A stretch of DNA of 64,000 nucleotides from Eretmocerus hayati (taxonomy: Eukaryota > Arthropoda > Insecta > Hymenoptera > Aphelinidae), in the NCBI GenBank assembly GCA_029851415.1, contig CM056743.1, forward strand, positions 78,076,186 through 78,140,185. Reading direction: 5' to 3'. Of this stretch, positions 10,690 through 21,309 are shown in pieces (position 1 is the stretch's first letter; each line of letters opens with the position of its first letter). The notes under the pieces were generated by a model. The model ran no database searches and was not told where the DNA came from. It was given only the letters and a program-made list of their open reading frames with translations. Both the position numbers and the translations under genes were made by a program.

Positions 10690-11800
10690 CAGATGGCAGG
10701 ATGCTCGGACTGGAAATTCTGTCAAAGAAAAATCAGTTTGTTTATCCTAACAATGAAGCAGTGAGGATCCTATCCATCCTTGACTAGAGTAGGTCACCAG
10801 TTATGAATCATCAAAGTGTCGCTTCTCCGGAAAGTTATTCAAATTTCACTTATGCATGGATTACGAGCCCTCACCAAAAACGAACAAAAGATGACAGTGA
10901 ACCTACTATTAATTATTATTCTCTGAAATTTTAACATGCTCACTGTTTCACACTTGAATCAAATTTTGCCATTCCTTTATGAGAAAATAGGAGTGAATCT
11001 GTTCCTTAAGAGTATATTTTGATTGCATATTGCGAGCAATTCAGAGGAAACTGCTTTCGCTGATTGATTCGTCAGATGAAAAAATTAAAGTGCGCTGTTA
11101 CAAAATTTAAACTCTATCAAGTTACCGAAATGGTGCAATCGAGAAGAAATCGGTTCTCTCTTTTATTCTCCCTGCCTCAAATAAATGAAAAAATCTTTAA
11201 GATCGAATGAAATATTCCTGTGATATGCAATTATGGAATGATGATACTTCATCGGTTTCTCATACATCATCTCCAAGCTCTATTTCATTTACTTTCTATG
11301 TCGCACTTGATTGATTGGAGCAAATCGCGATTTTGAAGATGAAGATCGTGCTTTTCGGCGAGTCTTGTATCTCACTGCCATTTAGGTTTTGGTAGGTGAT
11401 TTTCCAATTTACTACTCACTTTACGGATGGTCTCAACCACACTGTCATGCTATACATATAACATCATATACTCATCAATATTCTGTGACGACTCAGCTGA
11501 AAGCTTCCTCCTCTTTATGATCTCTTTTCATTTCCTTTTCCTCAACGTACGCGAAAAAACGGTCCTAAAATAAACATATCATTCATAGTGTCCGCAATGG
11601 TGGTGCTATTTTTATTATAATTGCCGATAAACAAATGTGTGACCAGAGCAGTACCTTAAAGATCAATTATCTGTTACATTACACAACTATTCAGATGATT
11701 TGGAATCGTGTCAGTGTTTTACATCGCATACTTTTATGTAACATACTCCACATTCCTTCTCAATTCTGTAAGTCATTGATTGGTTCTGGGAGCTTCTTTT
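10690..11800. other. Intergenic, no feature recognised
   Basis: AT-rich sequence with no convincing exon, repeat or RNA gene. It is downstream of the DNMT3-like terminal exon on the minus strand and would include its 3'UTR; no canonical AATAAA was seen close to the stop. Confidence 0.4.
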
Positions 11801-11806
11801 ACAAAG

Positions 11807-12006
11807 TCAATAGAAAAACTTCATTGGACGAAGAATAGCAGCCATGGTATGCACATCCCATGCCTTACCAGTGAGCTGTAGTCGGCGTGATTTGCCCAAA
11901 TCCACGTCTGTGTAATGAGTCGGGAATCCAAAAATCATTTCCAGTTCTGTCGACCACAATCCATCTTCTTCACCATCCATCAACACTGGTTTCAATTTTT
12001 CCTTCT
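11807..12006 (-). CDS. Terminal exon of a DNMT3-type DNA (cytosine-5) methyltransferase
   Basis: The translated exon carries the DNMT3 C-terminal signature: a P-V-L-M-[DN]-G-[EK]-E-D-x-L-W-x-T-E-[LM]-E block, then IFGFPTHYTDV (target-recognition/motif IX-X region), then LTGKAWDVHTMAAILRPMKFF before the stop, matching the usual G-K-[AS]-W-S-V-x-x-[IL] ending of the family. An acceptor (ATTTTCAG) defines the 5' end at 12006 in phase 1. DNMT3 enzymes set de novo CpG methylation using S-adenosylmethionine in the nucleus. Only the last part of the catalytic domain is here. The Pro-Cys catalytic loop and the SAM-binding FDG motif were not found upstream in the window, so the gene is either widely split by introns, diverged, or a truncated copy. 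Confidence 0.8.
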
Positions 12007-12198
12007 CTGAAAATTTTTTCAATCGGACATTTCAGATTGATTGGTTATTCATCATCAGTTCTTATATCATCCTGGGAATAATCATGAGCGGCAACTGTAT
12101 GCGAACGTAACAAGTTTTGAAATTTTGGAATTGAGCCAAGTGATTCGAAACATCAAACAGCTGAACATTACGTGGGAAACATTTTCCGCTTACCTCAC

Positions 12199-12234
12199 GA
12201 GAGCAGCTCCCGTCTATCTTGGCGGTGACAAAGA
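12199..12234 (-). CDS. Candidate penultimate DNMT3-like exon (36 nt)
   Basis: In sense this short segment reads F-V-T-A-K-I-D-G-S-C-S, corresponding in place and spacing to the conserved T-[IV]-T-T-[RK]-x-[ND]-S segment that precedes the terminal exon in DNMT3. It is bounded by TTTCCATAG on the left and by a GTGAGG donor whose phase (1) matches the acceptor of the terminal exon. A second donor, GTAAGC, five bases further on would not keep the frame. Confidence 0.45.
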
Positions 12235-12600
12235 CTATGGAAAGTGATTATTTCTGAACATACAGTACATGTTAGGGGGCTTATGGTCAAGGTCAGACTT
12301 GATCATCACCAAGAGATCGGGGAAAATAATCATGAGCACGAATGTTTTCCATATTTTCCCATTACCACCTGAGATTTCTCGAGTATCGAGAATGCCCATT
12401 TAAAGACATCCCCGTGCCTTTTCTGGATAAATCATCGGCCCGACACAATTCATCCCCTTTTGTGTCCTTGGTCGCATTCCACACGTCAACGCATGCAAAT
12501 TCAAGAGACAAAACTACGGAGTCGATCCCTCACCCGACAGCCACCTCCAAAAGCGAAACAGTGAAGATACTGTTCCGCGATTTATTTTATTGTTCTGCAC

Positions 12601-12765
12601 GGCCTAGCTTCAACGAAATGAGTGATAATCGACTTCCCCTAGGAGCTACAAAGTCCAGTTCAATCTTGAAGTTGAGTATCTTCTCATAAAATCGAAATTC
12701 CATAGGCGAATTACTAAAAGGCTCCTCGCTATTTTCCACCAGAAATCGTTGGATGTTTTCCACGT
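12601..12765 (-). CDS. Possible DNMT3-like exon with ENS (motif VI-like) and RGSRL
   Basis: The sense frame contains FLVENSEEP and, about 15 residues later, PMEFRFYEKILNF and APRGSRL. This order resembles the DNMT3 motif VI (ENV) followed by an E-[YF]-R segment and the R-x-R-L motif VIII. The match is weak: ENV reads ENS, and the residues after RGSRL differ from the usual F-W. A GTGCAG donor could end it at 12601. Alternatively this is chance similarity in non-coding DNA; the opposite strand is also open here. Confidence 0.25.
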
Positions 12766-12769
12766 TGTC

Positions 12770-15380
12770 TACTTACACTCAAAAATTGCTTTTCTTCGTG
12801 TGTTCTGTAAACTCATTTGATAATAAATTTTTTAATTAATTCCTCAATAATGGAATCATTAGCCCTTCTTGCCCATGCCTCCACCTGAGCTCAGCAATAA
12901 ACTATTGAATTACTTGAAGTAACTATTTGGAGTACCTAAGAAGATTCATGAACATTTCCAGAGCAGATCTTTGGCAAAAGCGACTTTGGCGTTCTATCGA
13001 ACGAGTAGGATATAAGTACTATTTTGCTCATTTACCCCAAGCACGGCGAGAGCATCACTGACTTCAATTCTGCCCAAATGAGGTTTATAGGCTAAACAGC
13101 AGGCATGTTTTGATTATATTTGACAATCAAAGAACACACCTTGATGAATGATCTAAACGATTGTGATGAAAAGTAATCTAGGCCCTTTCAGTAATGCACT
13201 CCTGAGGCTCCAACTTCATCAAAAGACAGTAAAATGTAATTCTCTCCAACTCCTCTAAAACGTCTATTAGCATTTACCAGTTTTAAGCTAGGTCGTCTTG
13301 AACATGGACCGAGAATCGCTAAAGACTATTCCCAATGTTTTGATTTTGTAGATCGCGAGGCTGAGTCATTGACTCTGAAGTATTTGCACTGATTTAACAT
13401 TTCTCACTTTCAAGAACATCACGGGAGGCTGCGTCTTATCGGAGCTACGATTATTACAAATTAAGTCCGAAAAGACTGCAACATGCCATTCACGGGTCTC
13501 AGCGAACACAGGGGTGACGGTAAGAATCTGAAGAAGCCTTTTATAACTAGCACAGACTTCATATCCCCTATTTTTTTGAAGATAGGGGTAAAGGGGAAAG
13601 TTAGCCCAGACAATAAAAAAAAGTAGGGGGAATCTAAATAATGTCATGACATACGAGGGGATCGAAATGTTCATCGTGCATTCGTATGTAAAGTACATAA
13701 AATAGAATTATCACGTAATGCCGGATTGAATCATACTTCTGCAATTGATGACGAACAGGAATATTCATGATTCCTTAATATGAATTATAACTGTTGTTTT
13801 GAATAAGATGATGAAATAGGACAAGATTTGAGAACCCGAGACATCACACAGTACTTTATTCATAACATTTTATCATTGATAACAGGTCTATACCGGTCGA
13901 AAGTTTGTTAACACCTGGAACAAAATTCCGATTCCGAACTATCGATTCTCCGATCTTCTTGGCCCAAAATGATTCTAAAAAGATTCATTTTGTAGCTCTT
14001 CCCAAGCACTTCGAGGGACTCGTTGTGGGTTTTTTCCTCCGACTCGACAGTATTTCAATGGGTCAAGTAGATTTCTTGGGAAAATTCATGAAAATCGGGT
14101 CAACACTCAAACTTCTGCAAGTCAGACATGAGTTGATGGATCAGGGTGAATCAGAAAGCATTCGAAGGTAAACAATGAGAGCTTCAAAATCCATTTCCGG
14201 AAATTATCCTAGCTTGTTTCTCATCCGAGCTGTAACTATTTTCGTGAAGGGACCTTTTCCTCGTAGTAGAGTCCCAAAAACCACGAAATGCGGAGGAATC
14301 GGGCTTACGGTGGTATTCCTCTGATTTTTTCCAAGTTCTTTCGTGTTGTTGGTGACAGGAACCAAGATCAGTGCTTATACCAGTCTGAAGATGAGTTCAT
14401 TCTTAATTTTTCACTGACTGGCCCTTGTTCGAGGAAAATCTTCCTCTACAAAAAAAGTCAGAGCTCGCACCAGGAAAAACCTAGAATATTTTCCAGGAAC
14501 GAATTTCGAAGCTCTTGGTTTTTACTTTCAGATGCTTCTTTAATCATATTAGTCTATCAATTTCTGACAAAATTGCGAAGGTTTGCGGATTGACCCCATT
14601 TTTACAGCAGTCTACAAGGCTTTACATTGATCTTGCAATAATCTATTGAGCTGCGCGAAAAATATAACAAATAGCTATGAATGTTATTGGAAAAAGCTAA
14701 AAAATAGGCCCAAGTATAGTCATTCTGCATCAAGGAGATTTGAGGTGTCAGGTGAGCAAAATCGGAATGTTTTTGTGGTGTATTCAATCTTTGGACCGGC
14801 ACTGTACATATTTGACACCTGCGTTCTCACAACACTGAGAGAAATAAAGTGCAGAAGAGCTAGACACTCAAGCACAATCTGCTTGTCACGTCAGGTATTC
14901 GGTATCTCCGCCCGCCCGAGCGCGTGTCCTGTACATATCACACGATTACTGCAAAACATTGGATGAAATGATCTGAAAATTCGTATTTGCATACTTGAAT
15001 AGCACTGCTTCCATACAGTGAAAAATCAGTGTCGAAAAACAACTCCAAAAAAATTAGAAAAATCAAAAAATTTCCCTCCGTTATCGTGGATTTACAATAG
15101 AAGACATAATTTTCGACATGCGGGGAAGTTTTTCATTTCTTAACCATATCGAAACTCAAAGCGAGAAAGTTGTTCAGTATTGTCTGATTGATGTTATTAC
15201 CAAAGCTCATCTCAAAATATACGACGGGAGAGTAGTTACAACAATAATATTAAAATTGTTCCTAAAAACGTCGTGAACTCAGGATGAGACTCTTCAGCCG
15301 ATCGAGATTGACATACAACAACTTCCGAAACTTTCATCAAAAACATTTGAAACATGACCCTTTTATGTAGGGTTGTTTCG
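12770..15380. other. Region without a confident gene
   Basis: No recognisable domain on either strand. On the minus strand 13395-13560 reads as an open segment ending at a GTGAGA donor and could be an unidentified exon of the gene ending at 11807, but it shows no DNMT3 motif. A plus-strand frame at 13905-14171 and another at 14288-14593 show nothing I recognise. Confidence 0.35.
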
Positions 15381-15385
15381 CGCGG

Positions 15386-15640
15386 AACTACACTGTAAAA
15401 AATTTCTGTGGGAAAACACAGTTCGGTCCTGGTCGGATTTTTATCCAGTCGCGAACACTGTGAGTTGACAACACGCTTGGGAAATCACAGTGCACGACTG
15501 TACAGCTGTGCAGAGTCACCACCAAGTTTGGGGTTATACCAGCGGCGCTGTGCTCTCACAGCTGAACAGTGAAAATCCACCTGTCGGCAGGTTTATCACA
15601 AGGGCGTGAAGCATAACAAAACTGGAAAACCTCACCCGTC
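15386..15640. repeat. Repeat copy with ACACTGTAAAAAATTTCTGTG tip
   Basis: The tip ACACTGTAAAAAATTTCTGTG and the nearby blocks CACAGTTCGGT and TTTTTATCCAGTC recur on the opposite strand at 27000-27217. The body is locally GC-richer and contains several short CACAG/CTGTG pairs. It behaves like a dispersed non-autonomous DNA transposon; the other terminus could not be defined. Confidence 0.6.
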
Positions 15641-15649
15641 CCTTGCGAT

Positions 15650-17420
15650 CACATACCAATAACCCAGTAAATCGTTTAAATTGTAGGGGTGTAATGAGGA
15701 TTTGATGTATAGCTCTGATCTGAAGAGTTGCACAATGAGGAGTAGATTCATAGAGAAGTGCGACTCATCTATGCTCTCTCTATCAACATTTGGTAAATAC
15801 TCTACTCATCTCTGGTAAATACTGAGTGAATTGGATACATTATCTAAACAAATTCCATGTGCTGAGTCTTTGAATGAAGATGATGTTATCTGAGACGAAT
15901 AGTTCAAGCATAAGCTGTAATCAGTTAAAAAATTTATCACAGTATTCATTGAGACTACTGATTCTTCACTCGTTGCTTGAAATTAGAGAGAATTGAGAGG
16001 TATCGATAAGATTGCAACGAGTGGTAGTTAATTTGCTATAATTTGGCTAGAGATAATAGAAAGTTTTGGTCTTTTTATAGCTCCCACAAATAACTTTTGG
16101 AGAATGAGAGCTCCTAACAGACAGGAACATTTTCCCTTTGTCAAAACCCAAACAGTTGAAACATGGTCAATGGAAACTCAAACATCATAAGGATTGACAA
16201 AAGTTTCACATGTATCGATTTGAGCAATTAAGTTTAATAATGTCATTTGTCAACCTTCGTAAATCTGCCTATGTTAGTGTATTTGACATTCTCAAAACAC
16301 TGCAAGTAAGGGAAGGACTTGGTTTTATGACGACAATTATGAGCACTTTACGCAGTACATTATTGCTTCTCAAAATTCATCACTAAGTGTAGTGCTGAAT
16401 GCTTTGAGCGCTGCATTAAAAGTCCCAATTTCTCCATCCAATATTGTTAGTCAGTATTATAGTATTATTATGAAGAATAGGGCTTTCATCCAACCAATTT
16501 ATTCCAAAAATATAAGAATAGCATTCTGTCATGAGGATTAAAAGCTAATAGTAACAATGCATCGTTCTAGTATAAAATTGTTCACATTCTCAAATGGAAA
16601 AAAGTTTGTACATCAGTGCTCTAGTAATTTAGATGCTAGATCATATCACTGGTGTACTGCAATTCAAACTTGCACACTTGAAAAATCTCTACAATTCTAC
16701 AAGTAAAGTTAACAGAGATACATTGGATTATTGAAAACAACTTACAAATTATTAATCCAGGGATAATTATCATACAGCAGACAGCTATATGCTCTTGTGA
16801 GAATGAGCACTGATCGTGGAAACTATTCTCATACAGTAACCAGCTCTGAATGAGTAGACGGTTCAAAACTTTCATTCGACAAAAAAAAGCCACTCTTTTA
16901 TTCTAATAATCTTCGAGGTAGATCTATTAAAGCTTTCCACATATATCTTGGATGCATATCTTAGATTTCCCGTGTAATCATGTGTTGCAGAAGTTTAGGC
17001 TACTTTGCCAGTCTTAACAAAATGAGTAGGAAAACTCTTGTATTCAAATTTTCTCCATCTAATAACCAAAAACAAAATGAGTAGGAAAACTCATGTATGA
17101 AAGTTTTCTCCATCTAATAACCAAAATGGTTGAAATTAGATACTATTCAACTAGTTAGACATCGTATTGATAATTATTTCAGTTACAATTGTATTACACC
17201 AACAAGTTTATACAATAACAAACCCTTTGGCTGATCACAACTAGAATTACAGTTACAACCATAAATAGAGAGTGCTAAGCACATTTGAATACGTTATTGG
17301 TAAATCACAGTATTTTTACCCTTTCATCAGTCATAGTTGTTCACTGGTCAAATAATGAGAGCTCAATTCATGAAAACTCAGAAAATCATAACTCAATACA
17401 AAGCTAGTGTTCTCGTGAAA
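15650..17420. other. AT-rich intergenic region
   Basis: No gene recognised. The only structure seen is a short tandem duplication near 17.02-17.13 kb. It lies 3' of the CIDE-N-like gene. Confidence 0.4.
17019..17126. repeat. Tandem duplication, about 54 bp x 2
   Basis: AAAATGAGTAGGAAAACTC followed by TTTTCTCCATCTAATAACC appears twice in succession with only a few differences, indicating a recent local duplication. Confidence 0.8.
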
Positions 17421-17427
17421 TCGAAGT

Positions 17428-17795
17428 TCAACTTCGAATAGCAAAATTGAATAGGTCTGATTTAACTTGACAATTTTTGTTGCCTTTCTCTTTGAAAACT
17501 TTTAAATTATTTATCATCGTGGTAACCTTAGCGGAGAGTCTTTGCCTCCTCGACTTGGTGGCATTCACAGGACATATTTCTAAATACCGCCGTTGTAACA
17601 TTTCTAAGAAACAAGTACCTTCAAGCGGGTAAGACTCATTGAAGATGAAGTAAGACGCCAATAGCAAATTCAAGGCCTCTAGAATGTTCTTAGTGCACTG
17701 AACAGGACAATATTGGAAGAAGAGATGGTAGTGCCTTTCTGATCCATCCTGAAGGTTATCCCAGAAAGTTGCTTTTTCATCTTCGCTTATTTTTC
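17428..17795 (-). CDS. Last coding exon of the CIDE-N-like gene
   Basis: This exon starts after ATTACAG at 17796 with two bases completing a codon left by the 61-nt exon at 18693-18753, and runs about 121 codons to a stop. It contains conserved-looking aromatic and leucine positions around a core A-L-N-L-L-L-A-S-Y-F-I-F-N, a segment often seen at the C-terminus of large transposon-linked proteins whose function is unknown. Its tail is basic (K/R-rich). It is separated from the previous exon by an 897-bp intron that holds two palindromic repeats. Confidence 0.65.
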
Positions 17796-17965
17796 CTGTA
17801 ATCATTTATGACGTATTGTAAACAAGTTCATTGTGAATACCTGTAGATATCATATCATTGGAAAACAGTACATTACGATACTAGGGTGGAGAAACTTTTT
17901 TTCATCATTCTAACCTAAAAATGCCGCATTTAAATGCGGTTGTAGGGTCCCATGAGGAAAAATCA

Positions 17966-18083
17966 TTATTGCCCTGTGCTCGCAGGCCCATTTCGAGCGC
18001 GGAGGACTTATTTCCCACGCTTTGCTCGGGAAATAAGCTGTCCTAGCGCTCGAACTGGGCGAACGTGCCCAGGGCAATAATGC
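17966..18083. repeat. 118-bp hairpin (MITE-like) in intron
   Basis: ATTATTGCCCTG... at the left and ...CAGGGCAATAAT at the right enclose arms that also pair around GGGAAATAAG and GAGCGC. It lies inside the last intron of the CIDE-N-like gene. The GC-rich stem in an AT-rich intron marks it as an insertion. Confidence 0.8.
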
Positions 18084-18159
18084 ACTATTTCACGTCTGAG
18101 TGTTGGGTTTCCGGCCTGAGCCGTAAGCAAAGGTCGGAATCAACATGAGGATGCGAAAA

Positions 18160-18560
18160 TAGTATACTAATATACTAGGGCGCAAACGATGGTTTTCGCA
18201 CTTCGAGTGAGTTTTTTCAGGCCCGAGCCGCAGGCGAGGGTCTGAATAGTCACGAGGAAGCGAAAACCGTTGCGCCCGAGTGTCATACTATGTTTATTGA
18301 TCGCCTATGCGCGAATGAGCGTTTCGCACACTGTTTTTCGATTTTTATTTGCTCACAGAAGATCAAAAAACATAGTATGATGCTCGGGTGCAATGGTTTT
18401 CGCTTTCTCGTGACTATTGAGACCTTCGCCTGCGGCTCGGGCCTGAAAATGTCACTCGACGTGCGAGAACCATCGGTCGCGCCCTTGTATCATGATATAC
18501 TATTTTGATTTTCTGTGAGCAAATGAAAAGCGAAAAACAGTGCGCAAATGACTCATTTGC
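18160..18560. repeat. Large compound palindrome in intron
   Basis: The left segment (about 18164-18370) and right segment (about 18365-18560) fold on each other: TAGTATACTAATATACTAGGGCG pairs with the region near 18485-18505, and GTTTTCGC...GTCACGAG pairs with CTCGTGAC...GCGAAAAC. Inside it, TTTGCTCACAGAAGATC and GATTTTCTGTGAGCAAAT form a second inverted pair. The TGCGCAAATGA and GCGCACA motifs resemble the iteron theme at 8-9.7 kb. It is a non-coding foldback or MITE nested in the gene intron. Confidence 0.75.
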
Positions 18561-18692
18561 GCACAGACGATCATGAATAAGTCTTACACCCGTGTATCAA
18601 ATACTATTTTTTGACAAACTGTGAAAGATAGTGGAAAATCAGTGCGAAACAGTTACTTTCTCGCACAAAGTGTCAAAAAGTATCATTCTCAC

Positions 18693-18753
18693 CTAGAATA
18701 ACGATCTGGGGGTGGTGGGACTGTATGGTCACTGTTTCTATTGTTGTAGTCTC
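18693..18753 (-). CDS. Small internal exon of the CIDE-N-like gene (61 nt)
   Basis: It is bounded by CTTGCAG and by TCTAG/GTGAGA. It reads E-T-T-T-I-E-T-V-T-I-Q and onward. The upstream exon ends in phase 0 at a GTACGG donor (18838) and this one ends in phase 1, which the next acceptor at 17795 completes. Frame agreement at both junctions is the main support. Confidence 0.6.
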
Positions 18754-18837
18754 CTGCAAGATGAAAATGACCGGTTAGTCATTTTTAAAGCCAAACACAG
18801 AAGATAATATTTTGTATAAACAATTCTGTCACCGTAC

Positions 18838-20095
18838 CGGTAGTAAAGTGAAAATCTCATTCGGTTCAGTATTGAACTGCTTGTGGATGACTCGAATCAT
18901 TGCCCAGACTCTCTTGTCTAAGTTTGGTTCTGCTTGCAAATCTGGGATCCAACTTTTTTTATGTCCATAGCTAAGAAGAAGATCACCTTCTTGAGATGAT
19001 AATTTGTTACTCAATTCGTCGATATTTTTGTTGGTCAACAAGCGAAAATGTTCGAACATGAGTTTGATTCTGAACAAACACGGCCAAATCTGTTTAACTG
19101 TCTGAACAGAAGGGGGTTTTTTGGCGTTGATGAATTTCCTTTGCAGCGAAAAAGTCTTCTGTATAGCCTCTTTGTGATCTCCAATGTTTTCTTCAGTAGT
19201 AGAACTCAATAGTTTCACTCCCAAATCTTCCATCTGCTCGTCGCTAATATCTGAAGAGGGCTTATCCGGTGCCCAGTTAGTACAGCCTGCCTGGGCTGAG
19301 TCGAGGCGATGACTCTTGTAAGCTGGGAGCACATCTTCCAGAGACTTTCTTTTATTGAGTTTCCGATTTTCTTCGTTGTTATGAGACAGAAGTTTCATGT
19401 AAATAGTGGCAATTCCATCGCCGGCTCTAGTTTTGTTATCGCTCAATTTATCTTCAAACGAATCAGGATACTTGATTAATCATTTGTTTTGCTACTTTTC
19501 TCAAGACTTCACTAGGAACATGCAAGTTTATGAATCTCAGCTCAGCAATAACCAAATCAACTGTCATCTTCGTAACTTCGTCACTCCTGACTCCTTGACG
19601 CAATTCGCGCAAGGTTTCGCTATCCAATTTTTGCCACGGGATTATAAAGTCTTCAAAATTGATGTTTTCTTGGTTCGAAGAGTTTTGTGTATTTTCACTG
19701 TTTGGATTGGAGCTTTGATCAACCTCAGGATCTTCGGTCATTTCTTCTTGATTTGATTGCTGATTAGAGTTATCCTCTCTATCTCGCAGAGGATCCGCTG
19801 ATGACGACGTGGCAGGCAACGTAGTCGAAATCGTAATGAGCTCTTGAAATTCCATTTGTTGTAACCACGTTTCTCCGTCTTTCAAGAGCATGAGCATCTC
19901 GCCTCTTTGTATCTCTCGCGAGATATCATCTTCGTCAACTGGTGATCCAGTTTTTTCTGACACCAGATATTTTCCTTCTATCCTGAGTTTGCCACTAGCC
20001 TTTGTTATCAAATTCTGAACGGATAGACAGGAGTCGTTCAAGGGATTCAGTGATTTCTTCTGCCGAGTGACGTCACAAACATCGAACAAAGGCAT
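18838..20095 (-). CDS. CIDE-N-like domain protein, main exon (with one-base frameshift)
   Basis: The exon begins with an ATG placed directly after a TTTTCAG acceptor. Residues about 5-75 resemble the CIDE-N (CAD) domain of DNA-fragmentation factors: a V-C-D-x-x-R start, then a L-x-x-L-[IL]-x-K-A helix, then G-x-P-V-D-E-D-D and finally M-L-L-K-D-G-E-T-W, equivalent to the acidic/basic CIDE-N ending. Residues about 95-170 are acidic and low-complexity. After that comes a helical region. At about 19466-19474 the frame shifts by one base: the following frame continues with YPDSFEDKLSDN, which fits directly after the MINQ end of the first frame. The later part holds a W-P-x-L-F-R and E-H-F-R-L-L-T segment. 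It is downstream of a zinc-finger/tnp2 transposase in the same orientation, so it is probably a transposon accessory gene. Whether it is functional is doubtful because of the shift. Confidence 0.6.
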
Positions 20096-20379
20096 CTGAA
20101 AACATTTAGATCATCAACAATTCGGTATAACTTAGAGAAAATCAACCAATTCGCAGAAACTATAGTTTTTCTACACTTGATTATTTTTTGATCGTTTTGT
20201 AGATGAAATAGACATTTTTTCAGATGAATCAATATTGTGTGTTGAAGGTTACGTGATTGCAGCGTAGGGTAAAATCATTCGGAATAAAGGTCATAAATGA
20301 ACAACTATGCATCAGAGAAGATGGTCGAAATTTAATCTAATAGATGCATGGTTTATGACGCAAGTACTTACACAGACAT

Positions 20380-21303
20380 TTACAACTGTGGGTCGAAGGG
20401 TTCATATTTAGCCAGAAGTACTGGCACTGACTGGATCTCCGTTTGGAGGAAAGGTTCAGGAGACAGCAAGCTTGAATGAGAGAAGATAGAAAGCCCCTTG
20501 CAACGCATTTCTTGACCAGCATACTCAACGATTTCGTAAACCCCAAAATCATTACATTTTATGATCTCATCAGTATTTCCCAAGAAGAAAATTTCAGAGT
20601 GGTCTAGGCTGACTAAGATGAGGAGTACTTTACACTTGACAAAATTGCCGTACTCTGACTTATCAACGCACAACATCATATCTTTTTCATAGGACGTACC
20701 ACAAAACGTAATTTTTCCACATATCAACAACTGATTTACAAGTTGTGGCCCAAAATACTCGTGTAATATTGCAGATACGTTATGATCATAATCATTAATA
20801 TCATACTTTTTCGACATGAACGATTCACAAAATAGAGTGCAAGAGTTGTCATTTATACTTTGCATCCTCTCGTGATGTACTGCTAAAGTTTGAGTTATAT
20901 CTTTGTAGTTTTGTATTTGTTTTGCTGACTGTTTGAAATAGTTGTGTTTTGCTTCAAAACGAAGAGTTGAGTTCTTACTTAGTGGCCCAAAGTGGTGGAT
21001 CAAGTTGAAGTAATGCATCAGATATTTATGCTTTGGTCTGAGTTTCACTTTCGGGAAACATTCCCGGCGAAGTTGAATATACTCCTCACAATAAGTTTTG
21101 AATAGCGACACTTGGCCGTCAGACATTGCGGAAGCAGATGCTAAAGAGCAGACATTCCTGAGCGCTAAAACCATCTTCCAAACTGGGTCCGAATAAGCTC
21201 TTTTTTTCATGGCATCAGCGACAATCACGGGGAATATATTGATGAAACGTCTGATTTGACTTGCAGTCCCTGTTAATTTAGATGGTTTGTTTTTTTTGTG
21301 TTT
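20380..21303 (-). CDS. Zinc-finger/tnp2 transposase, C-terminal part
   Basis: This frame continues directly, in the same phase, from the upstream ORF after two closely spaced TGA codons (21304-21306 and 21310-21312). It contains KLTGTASQ, a conserved tnp2 junction motif, then F-x-x-x-F-P-V-I-V-A-D-A and D-P-V-W-K-M-V-L-A-L-R, then KVKLRPKHKYLMHY and GPLSKNSTLRFEAKHNYFK, the latter matching the family block with a catalytic-domain His/Glu-rich segment. The last ~130 residues are less conserved. Just after the stop there is a good donor (GTAAGT at about 20365), so the transcript may be spliced on toward the CIDE-N-like exon. Confidence 0.75.
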   Translation of the reverse strand, partial: KHKKNKPSKLTGTASQIRRFINIFPVIVADAMKKRAYSDPVWKMVLALRNVCSLASASAMSDGQVSLFKTYCEEYIQLRRECFPKVKLRPKHKYLMHYFNLIHHFGPLSKNSTLRFEAKHNYFKQSAKQIQNYKDITQTLAVHHERMQSINDNSCTLFCESFMSKKYDINDYDHNVSAILHEYFGPQLVNQLLICGKITFCGTSYEKDMMLCVDKSEYGNFVKCKVLLILVSLDHSEIFFLGNTDEIIKCNDFGVYEIVEYAGQEMRCKGLSIFSHSSLLSPEPFLQTEIQSVPVLLAKYEPFDPQL

Positions 21304-21309
21304 TCAAAC

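Noticed and set aside
12342..12689. Plus-strand 115-codon open frame
   Set aside because: No family resemblance, and the opposite strand carries the DNMT3-like segments; treated as an antisense shadow.
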